Source: Flavobacterium oncorhynchi (lineage in GTDB: Bacteria > Bacteroidota > Bacteroidia > Flavobacteriales > Flavobacteriaceae). Taken from it: a stretch of 64,000 bases of DNA. The translations under genes were made by a program, and so were the position numbers. The stretch lies in contig NZ_MUHA01000014.1 in the NCBI RefSeq assembly GCF_002217355.1, positions 1 through 64,000 on the forward strand. Direction: 5' to 3'. Under the pieces are notes generated by a model. The model was not told the DNA's origin, made no database searches, and worked only from the letters and a program-made list of their open reading frames with translations. This document shows, one piece after another, positions 1 to 7,725 of the stretch. The stretch's first letter is position 1. The number at the start of each line of letters is the position of its first letter.

Positions 1-90
1 TTTCGAGAAACGAGAAATCACACTTGTAATTATACAAAGATTGGAGACTCTTGTCACGGAGTTTTTTGTATGATTTCTCGTTTCTCGAAA
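1..90. repeat. Palindromic intergenic repeat, family 1, copy 1
   Basis: Positions 1-20 and 71-90 are perfect 20-bp reverse complements of each other, separated by a 50-bp centre. The left arm may extend beyond the window edge. The centre holds the 13-mer caaagattggaga near 36-48, which is also in the centre, on the opposite strand, of the palindrome at 11041-11130. The arms of the two elements are related but not identical. I read this as a dispersed intergenic repeat of the REP or small non-autonomous element kind. No function is shown by the sequence. Confidence 0.7.
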
Positions 91-140
91 TAACAAAATT
101 ACGCGTGATAATTGGTGTAATTAGTGATAAAAAAAAGATT

Positions 141-1058
141 ATGAAAAGAATTGGAATTTTAGGACTTGGCGGTGTTGGCGGCTATTTTGGCGGACTTTTA
201 GCAAATGCGTATTATAAGTCAGATGATGTTGAAGTGATTTTTATTGCGCGAGGCGAAACTCAAAGAGCGATTGCCGAAAACGGATTAAAAATTGTAACCG
301 ATGATTCTGAAACAATTGTTTTTCCTAGTATAGTTTCTAATAATCCTGACGAAATAGGCGAATTAGACTATTTAATTTGTGCAACTAAAACTTATGATAT
401 TGAAGAAAGTTTATCGTCTTTGAAAAAAACGGTTAAGAATGAAACAGTGATTTTACCTTTATACAATGGTGTTGATGCACAGGAAAGAATCCAAAAAATA
501 TTTCCCGAAAACGAAGTTTTACAAGGTTGTGTATACATTATTTCGATGATCTTTTCACCAGGAACAATTCGAAAAATTGGCTTTTACGAAAAGTTATTTT
601 TTGGTTCTAAAACCGCACCATTTTCAAAATTAGAAGAGTTACAAAACATCTTCAAAAAAGCAAAAATAGAAAGTTACTTGGTTGCAAATATTGAAGAAAC
701 AGTTTGGGAGAAGTTTATTTTTATTTCGGCATTAGCCTCTGTAACTTCTTATTTAAATCAGAATATTGGCGAAATATTGCATCATTTAGAATCTAAAGTA
801 ATTTATATTGAACTGCTCCATGAAATCGAAGATGTGGCGCAGGCAAAAGGGTTAAAACTGCCTGAAGATATCGTTGCGCAAACCATCATAAAATTAGAGA
901 AGTCTCCCAAAGAAGCAACATCATCTATGCATAGAGATTTACTAGCAGGCAAAAATACCGAAGCAGTTTCGCTTACACAATTTGTTGTGAATGAAGGAAG
1001 AAAGTACGGTGTAAAAACACCAGTTTATGAAAAGATTGCCGCAGTTTTAATTAAATAA
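141..1058 (+). CDS. panE: 2-dehydropantoate 2-reductase family protein
   Basis: The 305-residue product fits ketopantoate reductase (ApbA/PanE), which makes pantoate from ketopantoate with NADPH in coenzyme A synthesis in the cytoplasm. The N-terminus opens with the Rossmann dinucleotide loop GLGGVGG at residues 8-14. Further in are YNGVDAQ, the VWEKFIF segment and a C-terminal helical domain with the SSMHRDLLAGKNTE stretch typical of the family. The open frame runs up to position 51, but that extension encodes part of the palindrome at 1-90. The ATG at 141 places the nucleotide loop at the usual distance from the start. Several paralogues of this family exist in many genomes, so the exact substrate is inferred. 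Confidence 0.85.
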   Translation: MKRIGILGLGGVGGYFGGLLANAYYKSDDVEVIFIARGETQRAIAENGLKIVTDDSETIVFPSIVSNNPDEIGELDYLICATKTYDIEESLSSLKKTVKNETVILPLYNGVDAQERIQKIFPENEVLQGCVYIISMIFSPGTIRKIGFYEKLFFGSKTAPFSKLEELQNIFKKAKIESYLVANIEETVWEKFIFISALASVTSYLNQNIGEILHHLESKVIYIELLHEIEDVAQAKGLKLPEDIVAQTIIKLEKSPKEATSSMHRDLLAGKNTEAVSLTQFVVNEGRKYGVKTPVYEKIAAVLIK

Positions 1059-1099
1059 TTTTTGCGATTATCTGTAAGAAAATAATTTACTTTTTTAAG

Positions 1100-1127
1100 T
1101 TGTAGTATGTTTTTAATATTATTTTTG
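1100..1127 (+). promoter_or_regulatory. Bacteroidota-type promoter of the 1152 gene
   Basis: TTG at 1100-1102, a 17-nt spacer and TATTTTTG at 1120-1127 match the primary sigma-factor consensus of this phylum (TTG and TAnnTTTG). The ATG at 1152 lies 24 nt downstream of the -7 box. Confidence 0.55.
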
Positions 1128-1151
1128 TCGAAACCAATTTAAAAACAACCA

Positions 1152-1694
1152 ATGAAGAAAAACTACCTATTTCTATTACTTTCTGTTCTTTTTATAAACG
1201 TGATCAATGCGCAAGACGATGCACCAATTGCAGTAGTAAAACATCAATTTAAAATAAATTTATTACTGCCTGGATTTGTTTATGAGCACGGTTTCGGTTC
1301 TAAAAATACCTTATATTCTGAAGCAAGTTTAGGTTTAGGGTTTCAAGCTAATTCAAGCAATTCCAATTTTGCAATTTATCCTAATATTAATGAACAGTTT
1401 CGTCATTATTATAATCTTGAAAAAAGAGCAGAAAAAGGAAAAAGAACAGCAAGAAATTCAGGAAATTATTTAGCAGCAAATGCAGTTTACAGTTTTGGTT
1501 CGATATCTACAAATAATGACTATAGAGAAGCTTCTTCTTCGTTTACACTTGGCGCCCTTTGGGGATTACAGCGTACTTATAAAGGAAGGTTTAATCTAGA
1601 ATTTAATGCTGGACCAGGAGTGAATTTTGATGAATATGATACCGAATTTGTTCCAATTATAAATTTTACTTTGGGCTGGGTAATTGGAAAATAA
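1152..1694 (+). CDS. Small secreted outer-membrane beta-barrel-like protein
   Basis: The 180-residue product begins with a clear signal peptide (about residues 1-20, ending at NAQ). The mature part has alternating hydrophobic and polar strands rich in Gly, Tyr and Phe, and ends in LGWVIGK, which suggests a small outer-membrane barrel. A charged segment around residues 95-105 (EKRAEKGKRTARN) would be a loop. I do not recognise a named family. It resembles uncharacterised Bacteroidota outer-membrane proteins such as DUF3575-type proteins, without firm evidence. It is monocistronic: it has its own promoter and the gene ends at a terminator shared with the opposite-strand regulator gene. Confidence 0.6.
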   Translation: MKKNYLFLLLSVLFINVINAQDDAPIAVVKHQFKINLLLPGFVYEHGFGSKNTLYSEASLGLGFQANSSNSNFAIYPNINEQFRHYYNLEKRAEKGKRTARNSGNYLAANAVYSFGSISTNNDYREASSSFTLGALWGLQRTYKGRFNLEFNAGPGVNFDEYDTEFVPIINFTLGWVIGK

Positions 1695-1707
1695 AGCTCG
1701 TTTAAAA

Positions 1708-1739
1708 TAGAAAAACCTTGATTCGTCAAGGTTTTTCTA
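1708..1739. terminator. Bidirectional terminator between convergent genes
   Basis: A perfect 14-bp stem (1708-1721 with 1726-1739) closes a ttcg tetraloop and is flanked by A/T runs on both sides. It serves the plus gene ending at 1694 and the minus gene ending at 1726, whose stop codon lies inside the stem. Confidence 0.85.
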
Positions 1740-2415
1740 TCTTAAATTCTAAACCAATACTTCGAACACTTTCAATGCTGATTTTTGGATCTGAATTAAA
1801 ATACTTTCTAAGCCTGCTGATAAAAACATCCATACTGCGTCCCGAGAAATAATCGTCTTTTTTCCAAACAGACATTAAAATTTGTTCTCTTTTTAATAAC
1901 TGATTATGGTTCAGATACAAATATTCAATAAGCGAAGCTTCTTTCTCTGTGAGCTGCTGAACGTGATTTCTATTATTTAGAGTTAAACGCTCGTTATCAA
2001 AAATATATGAACCTATTACAATTGTATTATTTCCGTCTAAACTTCTCTTTTGTTCGATTCTCTTTAGTATATTCTGCAAACGCAGAACCAGTTCGTCGAC
2101 TTCAAAAGGTTTCGCTATATAATCGTCGGCACCTAGTTTTAATCCAATGATTTTGTCTTCTTGCAGCTTTCTTGCTGTTAGAAAAATAAATGGAGTTTCG
2201 GGATTGATTGTAATCATTTTTTCGGCCAATGAAAATCCGTCCAATTTGGGCATCATGACATCCAAAATACAAATATCGAAAGTCTGGTTTTTAAAGTGAT
2301 CTAAAGCTATTTCTCCATTTTCTGCCCAGGTTACTTCAAATTGATGAAGCTCTAAATATTGTTTTAAAATTGCTGCAAAGTCAAAATCGTCTTCAGCCAA
2401 AAGTAATTTTTTCAA
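1726..2415 (-). CDS. OmpR/PhoB-family response regulator
   Basis: The 229-residue DNA-binding response regulator has a receiver domain at about 1-120: acidic pocket EDD at 8-10, phospho-acceptor Asp52 in ILDVMMP, Thr80 and Lys102 in KPF. A winged-helix output domain of the Trans_reg_C type follows at about 130-226 (LTEKEASLIEYL, then RSMDVFISRLRKY). It is the second gene of an operon with the histidine kinase; the gap is 10 nt. OmpR/PhoB-type proteins usually bind tandem direct repeats about 11 bp apart. Three such repeats lie upstream of the kinase gene at 3835-3867, so this is the likely regulator of that region, an inference from position and repeat geometry. Confidence 0.9.
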   Translation of the reverse strand: MKKLLLAEDDFDFAAILKQYLELHQFEVTWAENGEIALDHFKNQTFDICILDVMMPKLDGFSLAEKMITINPETPFIFLTARKLQEDKIIGLKLGADDYIAKPFEVDELVLRLQNILKRIEQKRSLDGNNTIVIGSYIFDNERLTLNNRNHVQQLTEKEASLIEYLYLNHNQLLKREQILMSVWKKDDYFSGRSMDVFISRLRKYFNSDPKISIESVRSIGLEFKIEKP

Positions 2416-2425
2416 AATAAGGTAA

Positions 2426-3784
2426 TTAAACTTTTAATAAAATAGTAAACTGAGTTCCTTTTCCTAAATCGCTAATAACGTTAACAGAACCCTGATGCGC
2501 TTTTACGATTTGATCAACATAATATAATCCTAGACCCAAACCTTTTGTATTGTGAAGATTTCCTTGTTCTACACGATAAAATTTATCAAAAAGAAGTGAT
2601 TGTTTGTTTTTTGCAATTCCAATTCCGTCATCTTCAAAACATATAGAAAACTGATTTTCTATAATTTTTGTTTTCACTGTAATTGTGTTCGATCCATATT
2701 TTACGGCATTTTCTAAAACATTTAAAAAAGCGGTTGTTAAATGAAATTTATCCAGAACTAAAATCGTTTTCTGAGTTTGGAAATCAGTTTTAAGATTGAT
2801 TTTTGGAAAGGCAATTTTAAAATCATCAACAATTATCTGCAGGAAATTTTCAGTTTCAATTTTTTCCTTTTGCAGTTCGATTTCATTTTCGGCCAAAGAA
2901 TTTGCCATAACTTGATCAATCAAACTTTGAAGACGATTGTTCTGACGTGAAATTGTATTGACAATTGAATTGAAATTTTCGTCGTTGTCACGAATGCTTT
3001 TCTGCTCTAAAATTTTGGTCGAAATGCCCAATGTTGCCAAAGGAGTTTTAAGCTCATGTGTGATATTATTGATAAAATCTGTTTTTACATCACTTACCTT
3101 TTTTTGCTTAATTAAAGCTTTAAGTGCGATTACAAAAAGCGAAATGAGTGTAAGAATTGATAATAATGACAAGGCAAGAATAAAAGTCATTCGTTTTAAA
3201 ATAATCAATTCCCAATCGATAACCGAAACATACATTGAATCTTCGGTAAGTAATTTATAGTCTTGATTTTTAAAAATTCCGTTTGTAGTTCTAACATAAT
3301 TTCGAACTAAAAAAGCGTTATTCAGCGAATTTAGGTTTCCGTATAATTTATTTTGTATAAAAGGCTTTTCAGAGAAAACTGTATCTCTTTTTTTAGCGTT
3401 TTTGTAAAGAATAAATTTGTTTAGAACAATAGCAAAGTCAATTTTGAAATTGGGTAAATCTCTTTCGAATTTTTGTCGAATTTTTTGCGTTAACGCATCA
3501 TTAGACTCGCTTTCTAGAATGCCTTTTTTAATATCAATTTTAGATTTTTTGCCTTTAATATATTGTTCCGATAAATTCTTGTAAAGCGCTTCTTTTTTAG
3601 AAACTAAAGCGGCGTCAATATCGCTGTAATTATTTGTAATTGCTGCAATTTCATTCTTAATCTGCGTATGAAACTGAGCCACTTTATAATCGTAAGCAGT
3701 TTTTACCAAATAACATTGTACGGTCGACAAAACAAGTAATGCGACAACTGAAAGTGTTATTAATAAATTGATTCTTTGTTTCAT
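2426..3784 (-). CDS. Sensor histidine kinase (two-component system)
   Basis: The 452-residue inner-membrane kinase has a transmembrane helix at about 7-28, a periplasmic sensor region to about 195 and a second helix at about 198-222. The dimerisation domain carries phospho-accepting His243 in ITHELKTPLA. The ATPase domain shows the N box (Asn355-Asn359), DDGIGI at 385-390 and GLGLGLYYV at 415-423. There is no obvious HAMP domain. It is first in the operon with the OmpR-family regulator. On the minus strand TATTTTTG lies roughly 20-27 nt upstream of the ATG. The decayed outer-membrane receptor gene is divergent from it, and was probably its former target. Confidence 0.9.
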   Translation of the reverse strand: MKQRINLLITLSVVALLVLSTVQCYLVKTAYDYKVAQFHTQIKNEIAAITNNYSDIDAALVSKKEALYKNLSEQYIKGKKSKIDIKKGILESESNDALTQKIRQKFERDLPNFKIDFAIVLNKFILYKNAKKRDTVFSEKPFIQNKLYGNLNSLNNAFLVRNYVRTTNGIFKNQDYKLLTEDSMYVSVIDWELIILKRMTFILALSLLSILTLISLFVIALKALIKQKKVSDVKTDFINNITHELKTPLATLGISTKILEQKSIRDNDENFNSIVNTISRQNNRLQSLIDQVMANSLAENEIELQKEKIETENFLQIIVDDFKIAFPKINLKTDFQTQKTILVLDKFHLTTAFLNVLENAVKYGSNTITVKTKIIENQFSICFEDDGIGIAKNKQSLLFDKFYRVEQGNLHNTKGLGLGLYYVDQIVKAHQGSVNVISDLGKGTQFTILLKV

Positions 3785-3834
3785 AAACGTAAAAATTCAT
3801 TTCAAAAATAGTGCTTTTACAAGATATTCCAGAC

Positions 3835-3892
3835 ATTAACTCCGCATTAACCTTCAATTAACCTTCGCAACTCTTTTTTAGAAGCATTTTTG
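3835..3892 (+). promoter_or_regulatory. Three 11-bp direct repeats and -7 box in the divergent region
   Basis: Three adjacent 11-mers occupy 3835-3845, 3846-3856 and 3857-3867: ATTAACTCCGC, ATTAACCTTCA and ATTAACCTTCG. A CATTTTTG -7-like box follows at 3885-3892. The repeats cover the place of the -33 element, an activator position for the plus-strand gene. Period and arrangement fit an OmpR/PhoB-family operator, so the regulator at 1726-2415 is the obvious candidate. Because the -7 box overlaps the upstream ATG at 3890, the downstream ATG at 3920 is the likelier start. Confidence 0.6.
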
Positions 3893-3919
3893 CATCATCT
3901 CAAAACAAAAAAACTTTTT

Positions 3920-4444
3920 ATGCCATTAAAACTCCTTTTAGCACTTTTACTTTTTGTTCTTTCGTTTATTGCAAATGCACAAAATGAAATTCCAAAAGAC
4001 TCGATTTCAAATCAATTAAACGAAGTTGTTATCAATCAGAATAAAAAGATTTTTACAAACTCGAACGGAAATATAAAAGTTGACGTTGCGAATTCTATTT
4101 ACAATTCAATTCCAAATACAGGCGATTTGCCGGCGAAATAACCAACCTTTTTAGTGAGTCCAGATAAAGAAAATATTACGGTTGTGGGCAAAGGAAGTCC
4201 GCTGATTTATATTGGCAATCAAAAAGCAGGAATGAATGATTTGAATGCTTTGGCTTAAGTCAATGTTAAAATTCAAAATCCATCTGCAAAATACAAAGCC
4301 GAAGGAAGATTTGTGATTTTGATTACAAGAAAATTTAGTAAAAAAGACAGCTTTAGAACCAATATTTCTGAAACAGCATTTTTTAAAAAACAGTTTAATA
4401 ATTACTTTGGATTTAATTCCAGCTTTAAAAAGAAAAAGCCTTGA
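3920..4444 (+). pseudogene. Decayed TonB-plug-type outer-membrane receptor
   Basis: The reading frame starts with a signal peptide (MPLKLLLALL to FIANAQ) and a receptor-like N-terminus with NEVVINQNKK. It stops at TAA 4139-4141 and is then open again in the same frame: TFLVSPDKENITVVGKGSPL, NQKAGMNDLNALA, a second TAA at 4256-4258, then NPSAKYKAEGRFVILITRKF and SETAFFKKQFNNYFGFNSSF. It ends at TGA 4442-4444, inside a terminator hairpin. This is the plug region of an outer-membrane receptor of the kind that normally continues for several hundred residues of barrel. The barrel is absent and about five codons appear lost just after the second stop. It is a remnant, next to the kinase/regulator pair that probably controlled it. 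Confidence 0.8.
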
Positions 4445-4459
4445 AACTTCAAGGCTTTT
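4434..4459. terminator. Bidirectional terminator
   Basis: A 12-bp perfect inverted repeat (4434-4445 with 4448-4459) has A and T runs at its outer ends. It lies between the receptor pseudogene and the convergent rsmD gene, and contains the pseudogene's final stop codon. Confidence 0.75.
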
Positions 4460-4476
4460 ATATTGTAAAAGGAAAG

Positions 4477-5082
4477 CTATCCTTCGTCTTCTTCCGTAAT
4501 TTTTATTGGAGTATCACCCGGTAATTCCTCATCGTCATCTGTTGAATTTAATTCGAAGAAACTAAAGAACGAACCTCCGTAACTTTTTTGAAATGAAAAA
4601 TTACTTAAATGATCTAGTTTAGTGTATTTAGAATGTTCGATAATCATCATGCCATCGTCGTGAAGCAAATCTCTTTCGAAAACCGTTAAAACAATTTTTT
4701 CAAAAGTGTTTTGATCTAATCCATAAGGAGGATCGGCAAAAATAATATCGTATGATGTTTTGCAGTTCTCCAGAAATTTAAAAACATCGCTTTTGGTAGC
4801 AGCAATGTCAAAATCGTATTCTGATGAAACTTGTTTAATAAATTTGACGCATCCAAAATCACCATCAATAGAGGTAATTGGTGCGCTTCCGCGTGATGCA
4901 AATTCGTAGCTGATATTTCCGGTTCCCGAAAATAAATCTAAAACCTTTAAGCCGTCAAAACTAAAATGATTATTCAAAACATTAAATAATGCTTCTTTAC
5001 TCATATCAGTCGTAGGTCTTACAGGAAGGTTTTTTGGCGGAAAAATGCGGCGTCCTTTGTATTTTCCTGAAATAATTCTCAT
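4477..5082 (-). CDS. rsmD: 16S rRNA (guanine966-N2)-methyltransferase RsmD
   Basis: The 201-residue protein matches RsmD, which methylates G966 of 16S rRNA using S-adenosylmethionine. Visible are the N-terminal MRIISGKYKGR and RPTTDMSKEALFN motifs, the SAM-binding loop LDLFSGTGN at about 48-56, and the catalytic DPPY at 117-120. The C-terminal 25 residues are acidic (STDDDEELPGD, then ITEEDEG) and are an extension of the family core. The start ATG overlaps the stop of the DUF3822 gene by 4 nt (ATGA), so the two are translationally coupled, an arrangement usual in flavobacteria. Confidence 0.93.
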   Translation of the reverse strand: MRIISGKYKGRRIFPPKNLPVRPTTDMSKEALFNVLNNHFSFDGLKVLDLFSGTGNISYEFASRGSAPITSIDGDFGCVKFIKQVSSEYDFDIAATKSDVFKFLENCKTSYDIIFADPPYGLDQNTFEKIVLTVFERDLLHDDGMMIIEHSKYTKLDHLSNFSFQKSYGGSFFSFFELNSTDDDEELPGDTPIKITEEDEG

Positions 5083-5900
5083 GATTGAAATAAGATATAA
5101 TGTTTTTGATTCTGAGCAGTTGTATAATTGTTTTTTTCTTGTAATGCACTCACGTCTAAGAAAGATACATTACGAATATATTTGTATGCAATCGCATAAA
5201 ATGGATCGTTTTGGTTTATTGTGCCTAACAATTCCAGTTGAAAAATCTCCGGATTTAAATTGGTTTGTTCAGCTGTAAAAAGCAAGTAATAAATAAAATC
5301 TTCTGGAGTTTGATATTCAAAAGAGTTAAATAATAATAGTTTTTGATTTTGAACTACGATAATCTCAAAATGATTTGGATTAAAGTTTACCACCATTTTT
5401 TTCTCATCATTATTTCTTGAACCTTCAAGAATTTTTTCGACTAGAATACTATTTACGTGTTTGTACTCAAAAGACCCTACATTATCAATTAGAAAATTAT
5501 TGATATTTATGTACGGGATATAAACCGAGTTCATTTCGTAATTTGAGATTTTATCGAAAGTAAAAAAATCAGATTCAAATACTTTTGTACTGTACTGTAA
5601 GTAACTGCCTAGATAATTTTCATCAAATAAAGCAGTTGGTACAAAAGTCGAAAGATTATTGTTGTGAATGACTAGAATATCGTCGTAGGTTTCTTTTAAT
5701 TCAGGATAATTTTTAAATGAAGCTGAAAATAAGTCCTCGATTTTATTTTGTTTTTGAGTAGTATCAAATTGAACTTCGTTAAATGAAGTAATGGTATTAT
5801 TTAAAGTATCAAAACAGCAAAATGAAAATCCATTCAGTGAAACCTGAATCGAAAGTTTTTTATAATTTTTGGAAATAATGTTAGTGTTTTGTAATGACAT
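5079..5900 (-). CDS. DUF3822 family protein
   Basis: The 273-residue protein has the features of DUF3822, a Bacteroidota family of unknown function that sits in front of rsmD. The N-terminus reads KLSIQVSLNGFSFCCFD, and a central part has NPNHFEIIVVQNQKLLLFNSF followed by YYLLFTAEQTNLNP. These strands resemble an actin-like ATPase fold without clear nucleotide motifs. There is no signal peptide or membrane helix, so it is probably cytoplasmic. Its stop overlaps the rsmD start, and a promoter-like TAAGTTTG lies about 50 nt upstream. Confidence 0.8.
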   Translation of the reverse strand: MSLQNTNIISKNYKKLSIQVSLNGFSFCCFDTLNNTITSFNEVQFDTTQKQNKIEDLFSASFKNYPELKETYDDILVIHNNNLSTFVPTALFDENYLGSYLQYSTKVFESDFFTFDKISNYEMNSVYIPYININNFLIDNVGSFEYKHVNSILVEKILEGSRNNDEKKMVVNFNPNHFEIIVVQNQKLLLFNSFEYQTPEDFIYYLLFTAEQTNLNPEIFQLELLGTINQNDPFYAIAYKYIRNVSFLDVSALQEKNNYTTAQNQKHYILFQS

Positions 5901-6228
5901 ATTGATTTACAATTCGTTACCTGTTTTACAAGAAAGAATTTAAGGCGACTACAAACTTACAAATTAAAAAGGAACAATTATAATTGCAATTTCAAAAAAC
6001 AATTTCAAAAACATTTTAAAGTAAGGTTAAGTTTTCTTTATCATATAAGTGAGATCAAGATTTGAGCTTAGAGTATGTTTGTTTTAATTTTAAAGATCAT
6101 TTGAGTAATGTCTACAATAAAAGGTTAAGATGTTTGCGTAATCTTAAGTTTACTTACATTGCTTATATGGTTTCAAATTATTGCCATTGCCATTAAAAAA
6201 AGCGACCTTTGTATTTCAAATTTTCTCT
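5901..6228. other. Divergent intergenic region
   Basis: The 328 nt between the DUF3822 gene (minus) and the helicase gene (plus) hold no supported gene. A minus-strand promoter is described separately. For the plus strand there is only a weak TTTG-type -7 match near 6204-6211. I see no strong hairpin or repeat. Confidence 0.5.
5952..5977 (-). promoter_or_regulatory. Promoter of the DUF3822-rsmD operon
   Basis: Read on the minus strand, TTG (5975-5977), 15 nt and TAAGTTTG (5952-5959) resemble the phylum consensus. The spacer is slightly short. The ATG at 5900 is about 50 nt downstream. Confidence 0.4.
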
Positions 6229-7638
6229 ATGAATTCAGCATTGTTTTACGGCATTTTACAAAAAAGATTTCCATTTGCACCGACATACAAACAGGATATT
6301 TTTTTTCAAAAAATAGCTATTTTTTTAACCGAACCAGTTAACGATACCATTTTTGTACTAAAAGGATATGCGGGAACCGGAAAAACAACGGTGATTTCGA
6401 CTATTGTAAATAATCTTGGAGATATTAATAAAAAGTTTGTTTTGCTTGCACCAACTGGACGCGCGGCAAAAGTAATTGCTAATTATTCGAACACGCCAGC
6501 TTTTACGATTCATAAAAAAATATATTTTCCTAAAAAGTCATCGGGCGGAGGAGTTGCTTTTACAAAACAACTCAACAAGCATAAAAATACGGTTTTTATA
6601 GTCGATGAGGCTTCGATGATTTCAGACAGTACTTTAGACAGCGGTTCGCTTTTGGATGATTTGATTAATTATGTTTATTCTGGTACGAATTGCAAAATGA
6701 TTCTTTTAGGAGATACAGCACAGCTTCCGCCAGTAAATTTAGATATAAGTCCAGCGTTAGATATTCAAACACTTGGAATACATTACGATAAAGAAATTGA
6801 GCATATTGAACTAGATGAGGTAATGCGTCAGGAAGAAAGCTCGGGAATTTTGTTCAACGCAACTGAATTACGTGAGTTGTTGAAGGAAAGTTTTATTACA
6901 GAGTTTAGATTCAATGTAAAAAAGTTTAAGGATATCGTGCGTCTTACAGATGGTTATGATATTCAAGATGCAATAAATACCGCATATAGCAATTATAGTA
7001 TTGAAGATACTGCTTTTATTGTGCGATCTAATAAAAGAGCCAATCAATACAATGAACAAATTCGAACCCGGATTTTGTTTAAAGAAAGTGAACTTTCTGT
7101 AGGTGATTTTTTGATGGTAGTTAAGAATAATTATTTCTGGCTTAAAGAAACAGATGAAGCTGGATTTATTGCGAATGGTGATATTATTGAGGTTCTGGAA
7201 ATGTTTGGAATCAAGGAACTGTACGGATTTACTTTTGCAAGGGTAAAAATAAGAATGGTCGATTATCCAGATCAAAAGCCTTTTGAAACGGTGTTGCTTT
7301 TGGATACTATAAAAAGTGAATCTCCGTCATTGACTTATGAAGAATCGAATCGTTTGTATGAAGAGGTGATGAAAGATTACGAAGATGAAACGACTAAGTA
7401 TAAGAGATTTCAAAGAGTAAAAGAAAACGAATATTTCAATGCTTTGCAGGTAAAATTTTCTTACGCTATAACGTGTCATAAATCACAGGGAGGACAATGG
7501 AATACGGTTTTTATAGAACAGCCCTATTTGCCAAATGGCATCGACCGTGATTACATAAGATGGCTCTATACCGCTATGACACGTGCCAAAAATAAGTTAT
7601 ATTTGATAGGATTTAAAGACGAGAGTTTTGAGGAATAA
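6229..7638 (+). CDS. RecD-like superfamily 1 DNA helicase
   Basis: From the ATG at 6229 the product is 469 residues. Walker A is GYAGTGKTT at 46-54 and Walker B is FIVDEAS ending near 129. There is a LLGDTAQLPPV motif and the C-terminal UvrD/RecD signature CHKSQGGQW and YTAMTRAK. This fits an ATP-dependent RecD-like helicase acting on DNA in the cytoplasm. There is no nuclease domain and no RecB or RecC gene beside it, so a role in RecBCD is not supported. The open frame extends to a TTG at 6181, but the ATG at 6229 puts the Walker motif at the usual distance from the N-terminus. Confidence 0.88.
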   Translation: MNSALFYGILQKRFPFAPTYKQDIFFQKIAIFLTEPVNDTIFVLKGYAGTGKTTVISTIVNNLGDINKKFVLLAPTGRAAKVIANYSNTPAFTIHKKIYFPKKSSGGGVAFTKQLNKHKNTVFIVDEASMISDSTLDSGSLLDDLINYVYSGTNCKMILLGDTAQLPPVNLDISPALDIQTLGIHYDKEIEHIELDEVMRQEESSGILFNATELRELLKESFITEFRFNVKKFKDIVRLTDGYDIQDAINTAYSNYSIEDTAFIVRSNKRANQYNEQIRTRILFKESELSVGDFLMVVKNNYFWLKETDEAGFIANGDIIEVLEMFGIKELYGFTFARVKIRMVDYPDQKPFETVLLLDTIKSESPSLTYEESNRLYEEVMKDYEDETTKYKRFQRVKENEYFNALQVKFSYAITCHKSQGGQWNTVFIEQPYLPNGIDRDYIRWLYTAMTRAKNKLYLIGFKDESFEE

Positions 7639-7710
7639 AAACACTAATTTCACAAATTAGCACGAATTTTTTTAGACAAAGATTAGTGTAAATCTGTGTA
7701 ATTTGTGTTT
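7639..7710. repeat. Imperfect palindromic intergenic repeat, family 3
   Basis: Positions 7639-7668 and 7681-7710 form an inverted repeat with 23 of 30 positions matching, around a 12-nt centre. It fills the gap between the helicase and ygiD genes. The motif style (aaacac-aatt-cac-att) differs from the other palindromes of the window. Confidence 0.6.
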
Positions 7711-7725
7711 GTAATATTTTAAAAG

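Noticed and set aside
51..140. Upstream extension of the ketopantoate reductase gene
   Set aside because: The extra 30 residues translate the palindromic repeat, and the nucleotide-binding loop would lie too far from the N-terminus.
6868..7275. A 135-codon minus-strand frame inside the helicase gene
   Set aside because: The helicase frame is intact with all motifs; the antisense frame has no domain or promoter.
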